Assembly: GCF_023156505.1 (NCBI RefSeq)
Contig: NZ_JALNMJ010000002.1
Location: forward strand, 268,392-332,391
DNA length: 64,000 nucleotides
Reading direction: 5' to 3'
Source of the DNA: Roseibium sediminicola
Lineage (GTDB): Bacteria; Pseudomonadota; Alphaproteobacteria; Rhizobiales; Stappiaceae
The notes beneath the pieces are model-generated. The model was not told the origin of the DNA. It searched no databases and saw only the letters and a list, made by a program, of their open reading frames with translations. The position numbers and the translations under genes are program-made. This document shows, piece by piece, positions 39,372 to 49,839 of the stretch. Each line of letters opens with the position of its first letter. The stretch's first letter is position 1.

Positions 39372-40523
39372 ATGACCGACACACACCCGAAATTCGGCTT
39401 CAAGCTGATGGCAACCGACGGCATGGCCCGGCGGGGCGAAATCACCACGCCCCATGGCGTCGTCCGCACTCCGGCCTTTATGCCGGTGGGTACACAGGCG
39501 ACCGTCAAGGCGATGTATCCGGGCCAGGTGCGTGAAACCGGAGCTGATGTGGTTCTGGGCAATACCTATCATCTGATGCTGCGGCCGACCGCGGAACGCG
39601 TGGCGAAACTGGGTGGCCTGCACAAATTCATGAACTGGCCGCACACGATACTGACCGACAGCGGCGGGTTCCAGGTCATGTCGCTTGCCCAGCTGCGCAA
39701 GCTGGATGAAGACGGCGTGCGCTTCCAAAGCCATATTGACGGCCAGAAGTACCACCTGACGCCGGAGCGGTCCGTTGAAATCCAGGGTCTCCTTGGCTCC
39801 GATATCCAAATGCAGCTCGACGAATGCATCAAGCTGCCGAGCCCGAAGGAAGAGGTCCAGCGGGCGATGGAACTGTCGCTCCGCTGGGCCGAGCGCTCAC
39901 GCCGGCAATTCGAGGCAATGGGCGGTCCGGGCAAGGGGCAGGGGCTCTACGGCATTGTCCAGGGCGGAGACCAGCCGGACCTGCGTATCCGCTCGGCGGA
40001 AGAACTCGGCAAGATGCCGTTCGAAGGCTATTCCGTGGGCGGTCTTGCGGTCGGAGAACCGCAGGAGGTGATGCTGAAGATGCTGGACATCACCACACCG
40101 GTCATGCCGGTGGACAAACCGCGCTATTTGATGGGAGTTGGCACGCCTGACGATCTTCTGGAAAGCGTCAAGCGCGGCATCGATCAGTTCGACTGCGTGA
40201 TGCCGACCCGTGCCGGCCGGCACGGTCTGGCCTATACGCGTTTCGGCAAGGTTAACTTGAAAAATGCACGCCACCAGGAAGACCCGCGCCCGCTGGACGA
40301 AGCCAGCGACTGCCCCGCGGCAAGTATTTACAGCCGCGCCTACCTGCATCATCTCGTCCGTGCAGGAGAAGGGCTCGCCGGCATGCTGCTGACCTGGAAC
40401 AACATCGCCTATTACCAGACGCTGATGCAGGGCATGCGGGATGCCATCGAGGAAAGCCGTTTCGAGGCCTTCTATGCCGAGACCAAGGAGAACTGGGCGC
40501 GCGGCGACATTGCCGCGCTTTGA
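39372..40523 (+). CDS. tgt: tRNA-guanine transglycosylase Tgt
   Basis: A 383-residue TGT exchanging guanine-34 for preQ1 in tRNAs with GUN anticodons. The catalytic regions [12 protein letters not shown] (first Asp) and [13 protein letters not shown] (second Asp region) are intact. The C-terminal zinc site is altered. Bacterial TGTs have CxCxxC followed by His; here residues 312-318 read SDCPAAS, keeping one of three cysteines. The downstream YSRAYLHHL is normal. The enzyme may still be active with a reorganised zinc site, or the change may be typical for the lineage. Confidence 0.93.
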   Translation: MTDTHPKFGFKLMATDGMARRGEITTPHGVVRTPAFMPVGTQATVKAMYPGQVRETGADVVLGNTYHLMLRPTAERVAKLGGLHKFMNWPHTILTDSGGFQVMSLAQLRKLDEDGVRFQSHIDGQKYHLTPERSVEIQGLLGSDIQMQLDECIKLPSPKEEVQRAMELSLRWAERSRRQFEAMGGPGKGQGLYGIVQGGDQPDLRIRSAEELGKMPFEGYSVGGLAVGEPQEVMLKMLDITTPVMPVDKPRYLMGVGTPDDLLESVKRGIDQFDCVMPTRAGRHGLAYTRFGKVNLKNARHQEDPRPLDEASDCPAASIYSRAYLHHLVRAGEGLAGMLLTWNNIAYYQTLMQGMRDAIEESRFEAFYAETKENWARGDIAAL

Positions 40524-40553
40524 CCTGTCCAGATCAATTGGCTAGGTGACGGC

Positions 40554-40988
40554 TCAGGCGGAGAAGCCGGGGGACGTTGTCAGATAACATCCGGATATGC
40601 GCCAGCTGCCATCGTCCTGCTGCTCGAAACTGTAAAGTGCCAGCCAGTTCTTGCCCTTGGGGCCGGTCACATAGACTTCCTGGGTCGGCCCCAGTTTGGT
40701 CATCTTGGATCGGCCGAATGTCACGCTTTTGGGCTGATAAACAGGCTGATAGCCCTGGCGCACCATTTCCATGAAGAATTCAGGGGTCTGGAAGCGCTGC
40801 TGCAAGGAATTCGTTGCGAACGAGAAGGCCGCCTTGGCATTGCCGGACGCAAAGGCGCTCATCTGGTTCTTGATGATTTTTTGGAACGCCGTGTTGTCCA
40901 AGCCGTCCTCGGCCTTCACGGCAGTGGTCGCAAGCAACAGGCTTGTGCCCGCTGCAGCTGCCCATTTCCAGAAACGAGCATGAGCCAT
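40554..40988 (-). CDS. DUF4864-like secreted protein
   Basis: A 144-residue protein. A signal peptide (residues 1-25, ending AVKAED) is followed by an NTF2-like small domain starting FQKIIKNQMSAFASGNAKAA. This fits the DUF4864 family, which has no known function. ATG 40988 has GGAGACA upstream and is preferred over a start at 41042. It is convergent with tgt. Confidence 0.75.
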   Translation of the reverse strand: MAHARFWKWAAAAGTSLLLATTAVKAEDGLDNTAFQKIIKNQMSAFASGNAKAAFSFATNSLQQRFQTPEFFMEMVRQGYQPVYQPKSVTFGRSKMTKLGPTQEVYVTGPKGKNWLALYSFEQQDDGSWRISGCYLTTSPGFSA

Positions 40989-41172
40989 GATCGGTGTCTC
41001 CTTTCCTGAAACCCGATCAGTATACGGCCCAAAATCTTTCACAGATCTCTAAATTCGACGAAATCCCCGACGTCAACTGAAGCGACTGGAACTCACATAC
41101 GCCCGGAAGACAGCAGCGGAACGGCCTTTTCCGGCGAACAAGTCCGGTACGAAATGAAATCGCCCAACGAAA

Positions 41173-42477
41173 TCAAAGCCGCCACAGACGGATCCCCTCG
41201 GGAACGCTCGTCCGGTCGAGACGCGCCGGGATGTCCGCCACAAGCCCCTGACCGTTTTTCAAGACATCTGTCACGGAACTCCAGCCATTTTCCTCCTGAC
41301 AGAATTGCCGATGAGGAACGGCAAGAACGGCCACGTCAGCTGCGGTGAGCCGGTCTTCGGGCGTCAGGGTGATTCCATATTCCTCCGCCACCTGGCCGGG
41401 GTCGGCAAGCGGGTCCATGACCTCGACGCTGGCACCGAATTTTTCGAGTTCGCGGATCAGATCCACGACCTTCGAATTGCGCGTGTCCGGAACATCTGCC
41501 TTGTAGGTCATCCCGAGCACCGTGACCTTTGGCGGCATGGGCAGGCCCAGCTTGACGCTTTCCTGGATGATCTTGCCGGCGACAAAGGCAGGCATGGCTT
41601 CATTGGTGCCGCGCCCCGCTAGGATCACCTGCGGGGTCATGCCGATCTCATTGGCCTTGTGGGTCAGATAATAGGGATCGACACCGATGCAATGGCCTCC
41701 GACCAGTCCGGGTTGAAAGGGGAGGAAGTTCCATTTGGTCGCCGAGCCTTCGAGGACGTCCCTTGTGTCGATGCCCATCTGGTGGAACAGCATGGCAAGT
41801 TCGTTCATCAGCGCGATGTTGAGATCCCGCTGGGTGTTTTCAATCACCTTGGCCGCCTCTGCCACCTTGATTGATGGGGCACGGTGGATGCCGGCAGTCA
41901 CAACGGCTCCATACAGCGCCACAAGAAGATCCGTGGCTGCCGCCGACGACGCAGACACGATCTTGGTGATCTCCGCGAAGCCGCGTGCGGTGTCGCCCGG
42001 ATTGATCCGTTCCGGCGAATAGCCGACCTCAAATCCGTCGCCAAGTCGCATGCCCGATTCCCGTTCCAGAATGGGGACGGCCACCTCTTCGGTTGCGCCT
42101 GGAAAGACCGTGGATTCGAACACGCTGATCGCACCGGCCTTCATGTTCCGACCGACGGTGACCGCGGCGCTTTCGAAGGGGGAGAGGTCCGGTCGTTTGG
42201 CACTGTCGACCGGCGTCGGGACGGCGACGATGAAGACATCCCGGTCCTGCAGATCCTGTTCCCGATCAGAAAAGGAAAGTGTCGGTTGCAGAAGGTCCCC
42301 GGATGTCACCGACGCCGTGCCGTCCTTGCCAATGCGTAATTCCTCAAGGCGCGCGCGGTTGATATCAAAACCGAGCACGTCAAAACCGCGGGCGGCAAAG
42401 GCAGTTGCGACCGGCAGTCCGACATAACCAAGACCGATAATGGCAATCTTCAGGGACTGGATCGAGTTGTTGGGCAT
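41173..42477 (-). CDS. Nucleotide-sugar dehydrogenase (UDP-N-acetylhexosamine type, TviB/WbpA-like)
   Basis: A 434-residue UDP-sugar 6-dehydrogenase. The NAD motif IIGLGYVGLPVA starts near residue 12, and the active-site Cys is in GLVGGHCIGVDPYYL, the form usual for UDP-GlcNAc/GalNAc dehydrogenases. The C-terminal domain contains TYKADVPDTRNS. It makes UDP-hexosaminuronic acids for capsule or O-antigen. It lies downstream of galU, with a hairpin between. Glycosyltransferase genes are not in the window. Confidence 0.85.
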   Translation of the reverse strand: MPNNSIQSLKIAIIGLGYVGLPVATAFAARGFDVLGFDINRARLEELRIGKDGTASVTSGDLLQPTLSFSDREQDLQDRDVFIVAVPTPVDSAKRPDLSPFESAAVTVGRNMKAGAISVFESTVFPGATEEVAVPILERESGMRLGDGFEVGYSPERINPGDTARGFAEITKIVSASSAAATDLLVALYGAVVTAGIHRAPSIKVAEAAKVIENTQRDLNIALMNELAMLFHQMGIDTRDVLEGSATKWNFLPFQPGLVGGHCIGVDPYYLTHKANEIGMTPQVILAGRGTNEAMPAFVAGKIIQESVKLGLPMPPKVTVLGMTYKADVPDTRNSKVVDLIRELEKFGASVEVMDPLADPGQVAEEYGITLTPEDRLTAADVAVLAVPHRQFCQEENGWSSVTDVLKNGQGLVADIPARLDRTSVPEGIRLWRL

Positions 42478-42500
42478 TTGGGTTCCGGGGCAGGACGAAA

Positions 42501-42540
42501 GGACTGGGCCGGATCGCACGAAAGCGACCCGGCCCAGTCC
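42501..42540 (-). terminator. Long hairpin between galU and the nucleotide-sugar dehydrogenase gene
   Basis: A stem of about 17 bp with one G-T wobble (GGACTGGGCCGG arms) and a 6-base loop. On the minus strand it is followed by TTTCGTCC. It sits 49 bases past the galU stop and 24 bases before the next start, so it can act as a terminator or attenuator. Confidence 0.65.
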
Positions 42541-42588
42541 TAATCGTTTCTTGAAGGCGTTTTCAAGGGAGCAATAGCGCGAAGACGA

Positions 42589-43482
42589 CTATTCCGCAGC
42601 TTCGGGCCGGTCGATCATTTCCTGCATGAACGGCAGCAGTTCCCGCGCGAGCTTCGGATCGTCCATGCCAAAGGCAATGTTGGCGCTCAGGAAACCGGCC
42701 TTGTTGCCGCAGTCATAGCTGCGTCCCTCGAATTTCAGCGAAGCGAAAGGCTGGTTTTTCATCAGGGCCAGCATGCTGTCTGTCAGCTGGATCTCGCCGC
42801 CGGCACCGGTGGCCTGGTGGGAGAGAAGTTCAAAAATCTCCGGTTGGAGAATGTAGCGGCCGGTGATCTGCAGGTTCGACGGCGCCGTTCCCTGGGGCGG
42901 TTTTTCAACCATGTTCGTGATTTTGTGCGCATTCTTGCCGATTTCATCCGCCAGTTCGACAATGCCGTAATTGTGGGTCTGGTTCTCCGGCACTTCTTCC
43001 ACGGCAATGATGTTGCCGCCTGACTGCTCGTAAATGTCGACCATCTGCTTAAGACAGCTGACCTTCGATTTGATGATCACGTCCGGCAGCAGAATCGCGA
43101 ACGGTTCGTCGCCGATAATGTCGCGCGCGCACCAGATGGCGTGACCAAGTCCCAGAGGTGCCTGTTGACGTGTGAAGCTGGTTGAGCCCGGCTGAGGGCG
43201 GTGCTGCTCCAAAAGCTCCAGCGCTTCCTTTTTATTCCGCGCCTTGAGCGTGTCCTCAAGTTCGTAGGCCATGTCGAAGTGGTCTTCGATGACTTGCTTG
43301 TTCCGGCCCGTGACGAAGACAATGTGCTCGATTCCCGCAGCGCGAGCTTCATCAACGACATATTGGATGATCGGACGGTCAACAATCGTCAGCATTTCCT
43401 TCGGAACCGCCTTGGTCGCCGGGAGAAACCGGGTGCCAAGACCGGCCACTGGCAGGACTGCTTTGCGAATGGGCTTATTCAT
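42589..43482 (-). CDS. galU: UTP-glucose-1-phosphate uridylyltransferase GalU
   Basis: A 297-residue GalU. It has the nucleotide-binding motif AGLGTRFLPATKAVPKEML at residues 13-31, VDRPIIQYVVDEA and FAILLPDVI. It makes UDP-glucose for polysaccharides, lipids and osmolytes. The neighbours kdsA and the sugar dehydrogenase are also envelope genes. Confidence 0.94.
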   Translation of the reverse strand: MNKPIRKAVLPVAGLGTRFLPATKAVPKEMLTIVDRPIIQYVVDEARAAGIEHIVFVTGRNKQVIEDHFDMAYELEDTLKARNKKEALELLEQHRPQPGSTSFTRQQAPLGLGHAIWCARDIIGDEPFAILLPDVIIKSKVSCLKQMVDIYEQSGGNIIAVEEVPENQTHNYGIVELADEIGKNAHKITNMVEKPPQGTAPSNLQITGRYILQPEIFELLSHQATGAGGEIQLTDSMLALMKNQPFASLKFEGRSYDCGNKAGFLSANIAFGMDDPKLARELLPFMQEMIDRPEAAE

Positions 43483-43855
43483 TTTCTAGATCTTCCAATG
43501 CTTGTCGACAGGTCAGTCTATAACGCCGTGCCGATCAATAGTTAACCCGGTCGAGAGCTTCAATCTGATTATCCCTTTTTGTGGCCTCAAAATGGTGGGC
43601 CGACTTCCAAAACCAAAGAAACGCGGCTTCGTTTCCTATCCTTTCCGAAAAATTCAGCCGGCAAATGGAGCGACATTTCTATCCGGTGGGAATCCGATCG
43701 GGGCTAAATCGATTTAATCAGAAGTTTGCACCGCGATGGGCACCGGTTGCGGGTTGGCGAAAAGAACGCTATGGAACACGCGAATTCTTGCTGGGTGTGG
43801 GCGTCCTTCAAGGATGTGCCGGGAACTCCGGGCTCCTTTTGAAAAATGGTGAAAA
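43483..43855. other. 373-bp divergent region between galU and kdsA
   Basis: It contains promoters for leftward galU and rightward kdsA. The sequence is AT-richer than the genes. Several short frames exist but none has a ribosome site or protein-like composition. No repeat is seen. Confidence 0.5.
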
Positions 43856-44704
43856 ATGACCGAGGCAAATCGAAAAGTAACCGTCGGCAATGTGACCTTC
43901 TGCAATGATGCGGCCTTCAGCCTGATCGCAGGGCCTTGCCAGATGGAAAGCCGGGACCATGCCCTGGAATGTGCCGCGGCCATCAAGGAAATTACCGGAT
44001 CGCTCGGAATTCCGGTCGTTTTCAAGGCTTCCTTCGACAAGGCAAACCGGACATCACTCGGCGGCAAACGCGGCGTCGGACTAACAGATGCACTGCCGGT
44101 CTTCGCGGAAGTCAAAGAAAAATACGGCATGCCCGTACTTACCGACGTGCACGCGGCGGAACAGTGCGCTCCCGTCGCCAAGATTGTTGATGTTCTTCAG
44201 ATACCGGCGTTCCTCTGCCGCCAGACGGATCTTCTTGTTGCCGCAGCCAAGACAGGCGCGGTCATCAACGTGAAAAAAGGGCAGTTCCTGGCGCCTTGGG
44301 ACATGAAGAATGTTCTTGCGAAAGTCACCGACTCCGGAAATCCGAATGTGCTCTTGACCGAACGCGGCGCGAGCTTTGGTTACAACACCCTTGTGAGCGA
44401 CATGCGGTCTTTGCCGATCATGGCGCAGACCGGCGCGCCGGTTGTATTCGACGCCACCCATTCCGTTCAGCAGCCAGGTGGTCAGGGCGCATCGTCTGGT
44501 GGCGATCGCACGATGGTACCGGTCCTGGCCCGTGCCGCTGTTGCTGTCGGTGTTGGAGGCCTGTTCATTGAAACACATCCGGACCCAGACAATGCGCCGT
44601 CCGACGGACCCAATATGGTTCCCCTGAAGGACCTGGGAGCATTGCTCGCCCAACTCAAGGCGCTGGACAATGTGGTCAAGGCGCCTGCAGCCGCTGCCGA
44701 ATAA
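43856..44704 (+). CDS. kdsA: 3-deoxy-D-manno-octulosonate 8-phosphate synthase KdsA
   Basis: A 282-residue KDO8P synthase. It contains [23 protein letters not shown], a [13 protein letters not shown] segment and [12 protein letters not shown]. The cysteine at residue 28 (GPC) marks the metal-dependent class; metal-independent enzymes have Asn there. It condenses phosphoenolpyruvate with arabinose 5-phosphate for lipopolysaccharide core. The enolase gene next door produces phosphoenolpyruvate. The ribosome site is weak. Confidence 0.94.
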   Translation: MTEANRKVTVGNVTFCNDAAFSLIAGPCQMESRDHALECAAAIKEITGSLGIPVVFKASFDKANRTSLGGKRGVGLTDALPVFAEVKEKYGMPVLTDVHAAEQCAPVAKIVDVLQIPAFLCRQTDLLVAAAKTGAVINVKKGQFLAPWDMKNVLAKVTDSGNPNVLLTERGASFGYNTLVSDMRSLPIMAQTGAPVVFDATHSVQQPGGQGASSGGDRTMVPVLARAAVAVGVGGLFIETHPDPDNAPSDGPNMVPLKDLGALLAQLKALDNVVKAPAAAAE

Positions 44705-44714
44705 ACACAAGAAC

Positions 44715-44737
44715 AGCCGCATCCTTCGGGTGCGGCT
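44715..44737 (+). terminator. Hairpin after kdsA
   Basis: A 10-bp stem AGCCGCATCC/GGGTGCGGCT (one G-T pair) with a 3-base loop. The tail TACTTATCT is only moderately T-rich. It lies 10 bases past the kdsA stop. Confidence 0.55.
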
Positions 44738-44764
44738 TACTTATCTGGAGCCAAGCTCCCGTAA

Positions 44765-46123
<1,359 letters not shown>

Positions 46124-46143
46124 CACCCAAAGGCACAAACAAG

Positions 46144-46174
46144 AAAGCCCCGCAGATCCTGCGGGGCTTTTTTC
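46144..46174. terminator. Bidirectional intrinsic terminator between eno and the DsbA-like gene
   Basis: A 12-bp stem AAAGCCCCGCAG/CTGCGGGGCTTT with loop ATC. A T-run follows rightward and TTTCTTGTTT follows leftward, so it serves both convergent genes. Confidence 0.9.
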
Positions 46175-46194
46175 TTGCCTGGGACATCAACGGT

Positions 46195-46869
46195 TTATTG
46201 TGACATCGCGGCTTGCGGATTGGCGCGGGTTTCCTCAGCGTGCAGCAGCGCTGCGGCAATCGTCTCGGCTTTCTCGGCGCCCGCCAGGACAAAGCGCCCG
46301 TCGATGATGAAACACGGAACGCCAGTGATACCCGAGTTCTGGGCGTTTTCGATTTGCGCGGTGACCTTGTCGAGATCCGTTTCCGTTTCCAGCAGCTGTT
46401 CGACGAGATCGGACTGCATTCCCGCTTCATCCGAAATGCGCACCAGGGTTTCGGATTTGGTCAGATCCTGTCCTTCCAGGAAATAGGCCTTGAACAGGCG
46501 TTCCACGACCTCGTCCTGCAGATCATCGTCGTTGGACCAGAGGATCAGTCGGTGGCAATCCAGCGTGTTCGGTGACAGGGTGATGGCGTCGAAGGCAAAA
46601 GGGATGCCTTCTTCCTGACCCGCCGCACGGATCTGGCTGTAAAAGGCGTTGGCACGGTCCAGGCCGCCGAACTTGTCGCTGAGATATTTCTGCCTGTCCT
46701 TGCCGGTCTTCGGCAGGGTCGCATCCAGCTGAAACGGGTGCCAGCGCACCAGGACATTCAAATCCGGGACAGACCGTAACGCCGCTTCCAGCCGCCTCTT
46801 GCCGATAAAGCACCACGGGCACATCACATCCGATACAACATCGACAGTAAGTGGAGGTGTTTCAGTCAT
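46195..46869 (-). CDS. DsbA family oxidoreductase, FrnE-like
   Basis: A 224-residue thioredoxin-fold protein with active-site CPWC near residue 17 (VVSDVMCPWCFIGK) and the cis-proline segment GITGVPCFIIDG. It lacks a signal peptide, so it acts in the cytoplasm as a FrnE-like disulfide or polyketide-type isomerase. The substrate is unknown. It ends at the shared terminator with eno. Confidence 0.88.
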   Translation of the reverse strand: MTETPPLTVDVVSDVMCPWCFIGKRRLEAALRSVPDLNVLVRWHPFQLDATLPKTGKDRQKYLSDKFGGLDRANAFYSQIRAAGQEEGIPFAFDAITLSPNTLDCHRLILWSNDDDLQDEVVERLFKAYFLEGQDLTKSETLVRISDEAGMQSDLVEQLLETETDLDKVTAQIENAQNSGITGVPCFIIDGRFVLAGAEKAETIAAALLHAEETRANPQAAMSQ

Positions 46870-46988
46870 GCGGCATCCCGATCTTTCGTGTGTTCTTATA
46901 AGGCTAGTTGCTCTGACAGATTTGCCAAGCCCGATTTCATGGCAGCGTTAAGGCAGCTCCCGCAATTTGGCGTGAAAAGGGTGATTTT

Positions 46989-48170
46989 TTAGAGAACCGT
47001 GTGGCTCAGGATCGAGTTGATCCGTTTTTGCAGCCGTGTCGTGCCTTCTTCGTTCTTCAACACCGCAACCGGACCGAATTCGCGCACCAGGCAGACCAGG
47101 TCTTCATCCCGGCTGGTCGCGTCGGCGATGGACAGGAGGGTGGCGTTGATTTCCTCCAACTCTTCCCGCGACGTAACCTGAATGCCAAAATTTTCCGGCT
47201 GCAGCCGCATTTCCCAAAGATCAAGACCGCGCACGGCCAGCGCGTTGCTGCAGGCCTCCAGATAAGCGGTATATTCCTCAACGCCCAGTCCGCCGACCGT
47301 GACCTGCCGGCGCAGCCACGTGTGGCTCTCGGCCAGGACCCTGTCGGCAAGACGCCGCCGCTTGCCGAATCGGATCGCTGCGTTCAGCCGTTGGCCGAGC
47401 GTTTCCTTGCGGTTCTCGCCGACCAGAACATCGGAGGCGCCGTGCCGGAACAGTTGTACCAGGTCTTCTTCCCGCTCACACACAGCCAGAACCGGCAAGC
47501 CGGCAAACCGTGCGTCCCGCCGGATCTGCTGCATATAGTCAACCGCATCCTCAAAGGGAGCATCGATCACGACCGCGTCGAAGGCGCGTTTCGACATGAA
47601 TTCAACGGCCATGTTGCCGTCAAAGGCGCCGACCACTTCAACCTTCTGCTCGCTAGCGTCCTGCCATTCCAGAAACCGGCCGCTCAGGCCGACGACCAGC
47701 AGGCCGCTCGAACCTGAATGATGGGGGGCGGAGCCAAAGCCGGGAATACGGCCGAACACCCTGCGCCGGTGCTGCGCCTCTTCGGAACGCAACAAGGCCC
47801 GCTGGTGGATGCAGATCAGCATCAGCAGCACCTCGTCCGGAACAATCCGGTCGATTATCGCAGTCGGCTGGAGGCCGCGCGGCAACAGGTCATCGCTGCC
47901 CGTCAGCAGATAGAATGGAACTTCGCAGTCCAGCCCACGCAACTGCGGCATCAGCCAGTCAAAAAAGGCATCGCGGCGGACCTCGTCTATGGCGTCGATG
48001 TCGACGACAACTGCCGCAGGCAGGGCCATGGGAAGGCGGCTTCCCCGGTCGAACATTTTAACGAGAGATACGTCAAGTGCTTCCGGCGCGTCGCCATTAC
48101 TGTTGCGCCTGGGCCTGCGCCCGGCATACCAGTAAGGACCGCGCCAGGAGAGCGAGGTTTCTACATCCAT
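46989..48170 (-). CDS. Degenerate receiver/GGDEF-like protein (PleD-like, probably non-catalytic)
   Basis: A 393-residue protein starting at ATG 48170 (GGGGACAGGG upstream). Residues about 50-140 resemble the second half of a receiver domain (AAVVVDIDAID, PFYLLTG). Residues about 165-285 form a second receiver-like domain (LLVVGLSGR, FDAVVIDAPF, VLAVCERE, ASDVLVGEN). It lacks the acidic pocket, the Thr/Ser and the Lys needed for phosphoryl signalling. The C-terminal part follows the GGDEF fold, but the motif position reads REFGPVAV, so no diguanylate cyclase activity is expected. It starts 13 bases after the stop of a degenerate adenylate-forming enzyme gene, with which it forms an operon. 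It may be a binding or scaffold protein (inference). Confidence 0.65.
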   Translation of the reverse strand: MDVETSLSWRGPYWYAGRRPRRNSNGDAPEALDVSLVKMFDRGSRLPMALPAAVVVDIDAIDEVRRDAFFDWLMPQLRGLDCEVPFYLLTGSDDLLPRGLQPTAIIDRIVPDEVLLMLICIHQRALLRSEEAQHRRRVFGRIPGFGSAPHHSGSSGLLVVGLSGRFLEWQDASEQKVEVVGAFDGNMAVEFMSKRAFDAVVIDAPFEDAVDYMQQIRRDARFAGLPVLAVCEREEDLVQLFRHGASDVLVGENRKETLGQRLNAAIRFGKRRRLADRVLAESHTWLRRQVTVGGLGVEEYTAYLEACSNALAVRGLDLWEMRLQPENFGIQVTSREELEEINATLLSIADATSRDEDLVCLVREFGPVAVLKNEEGTTRLQKRINSILSHTVL

Positions 48171-48183
48171 TCCCTGTCCCCAT

Positions 48184-49815
48184 CTATGCCACGGCAGCCG
48201 GCAGTCGCTGGGTCCGCATGGTGAGCCGGTCTCGGCAAATGGTTCCATCCGGGTTCCGTGGCAATGACTGTAAAATCAACACACGATGGGGGATCTTGGC
48301 AAGGTCTACGCCTTCCGCATCGAGATAAGCAAAAAATGCACCGGCGTCCGGGACATGACCGGCATCAGGTACCAGAGCCGCATACATCCTTGCGCCGAGA
48401 ACCGGATCCTCGACGATAAAGGCTGCGGCCTCCCGGATTCCCGGATAGTTGCCGTAGATCACGTCGATCGTTTCAAGATTTCCGGTACCGAGGGCATATT
48501 GTCCCGGAATGCCGAAACCGGAGATGCCGTCTTCGGTCAGTTCGACCTTGATATTGGTATTGAGAAAGCCGGTGCCTTCCCAGCGCACCCGGCGCTGGTC
48601 GCCGTTGAGGGTGCGCCAGCCGATCTCGGGAACCATCGGCCCTTTTACCAGGAGTGTTTGAATCTGCGTGTCGACCTCATCGGTGACCGCAATTTCCAGG
48701 AGGGCTGGCCCGCTTTCGCACCCGTTCGGCCCGCTATGCTTTCCCAGCGCGGTCGCCTTCATTTTCGCCGAAGGCCCGCGTGCCTTGGCGACCAGGGCAA
48801 ATTCATCGGCGATGTGAAGATCGACAAGCCGCCTGCGAGCGACAAAGGTTGTCGGATGCGGCGAGGCGATGTTCCAGGCGGCCAGGACAGTGGTTTTGTT
48901 GTTGGTCAGCTTGCGGTCCAGCGTCTGCGCCAGCGGCCCCGGCGTCATGACGACGTCGGCTTCGACGTCATTGGCATGGGCGGCCAGATTGGCAAGCGAG
49001 GTCGGATGATGCAGATGCAGCGTGCTTCCGGTCAGAAGCCAGGGCACGACTCCGCCACCGAGACCGGTCAGGCCGCTCAGGGAATAGGGCAGGACAAGGC
49101 TGCCGCCATCTTTGAAATGGGCTTCGTGGACAATCATCTGCGCCGCGGAGACCCAGTGATTGTGGCAGCGCGTGACGGGTACGTTTTCCTCGCCGCTGCG
49201 GCTCCAGCAGATCGTCGCCGTGTGATCGGCGGGATCGGGCCGTTCGCGCGGAGTGAATGTGAGATCCTTGCCCATCTCCGCAAGCATGGGACCGAGTTCG
49301 ATCAGGCCATCGGGGACATCCTTGCCAAGACCGAAGACAAAGCGAAGTGAAAACAGGTCTGCGGCGACATCGCGTGCCGCCACGCCAACCTCGCGTGTCT
49401 CGACACGGTCAGCGGCAATGAACCCTTTCGCGCCTATGGAGTTCAGGGCTTCCAGGACATTTTTCTGACGCCAGTGCAAGGGCAGGGGCGAGACAATCAG
49501 ATCGGCACGCAAGGCTGCCAGCACCGCTATCACGGCGTCGACCGTGTTGGGCGCCTGAACACCGATGACGTGATCGGCTGACAGGCCGACGGTTGTGTAG
49601 AAGGCCGCAAGGCGGTCGATTTCCTGATCCGCCTCGGCATAGGTCAAGCGCCTGGGAGCGCCTCCGGTCCAGGTGGACCGGTCCGGAGCATCCACAAGCG
49701 CAAGCCGGTTGGGGTGCTCAGTGGCGGTTTGCCTGAAAAGCTCATCAAGCGGCACATCGGACCAGGCTCCGCTTTCGTGATACTCCTTGGACAGGCTTTC
49801 TTGGGTGGCTTTCAT
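48184..49815 (-). CDS. Degenerate adenylate-forming (acyl-CoA synthetase-like) protein
   Basis: A 543-residue protein with the ANL fold: LTYAEADQEIDRLAAFY, VIGVQAPNTVDAVIAVLAAL and LSGLTGLGGGVVPWLL are recognisable. The core motifs are eroded. The ATP loop (TSGTTGxPK) reads CWSRSGEENVPV near residue 201. The conserved TGD/GR hinge region reads GFLNTNIKV and GQYAL. The C-terminal catalytic lysine motif (PKTxxGKI) reads PRNPDGTIC, with the lysine missing. It is therefore probably a pseudoenzyme or has a changed reaction. It sits between a YejA-like binding protein gene (24 bases upstream) and a dead receiver/GGDEF gene. Confidence 0.7.
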   Translation of the reverse strand: MKATQESLSKEYHESGAWSDVPLDELFRQTATEHPNRLALVDAPDRSTWTGGAPRRLTYAEADQEIDRLAAFYTTVGLSADHVIGVQAPNTVDAVIAVLAALRADLIVSPLPLHWRQKNVLEALNSIGAKGFIAADRVETREVGVAARDVAADLFSLRFVFGLGKDVPDGLIELGPMLAEMGKDLTFTPRERPDPADHTATICWSRSGEENVPVTRCHNHWVSAAQMIVHEAHFKDGGSLVLPYSLSGLTGLGGGVVPWLLTGSTLHLHHPTSLANLAAHANDVEADVVMTPGPLAQTLDRKLTNNKTTVLAAWNIASPHPTTFVARRRLVDLHIADEFALVAKARGPSAKMKATALGKHSGPNGCESGPALLEIAVTDEVDTQIQTLLVKGPMVPEIGWRTLNGDQRRVRWEGTGFLNTNIKVELTEDGISGFGIPGQYALGTGNLETIDVIYGNYPGIREAAAFIVEDPVLGARMYAALVPDAGHVPDAGAFFAYLDAEGVDLAKIPHRVLILQSLPRNPDGTICRDRLTMRTQRLPAAVA

Positions 49816-49839
49816 TTTGTCTTTCGTCCGTTGGTCCGA

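Noticed and set aside
43483-43855. Short frames between galU and kdsA as small genes
   Set aside because: No ribosome site and no protein-like composition; the stretch is best read as a divergent promoter region.
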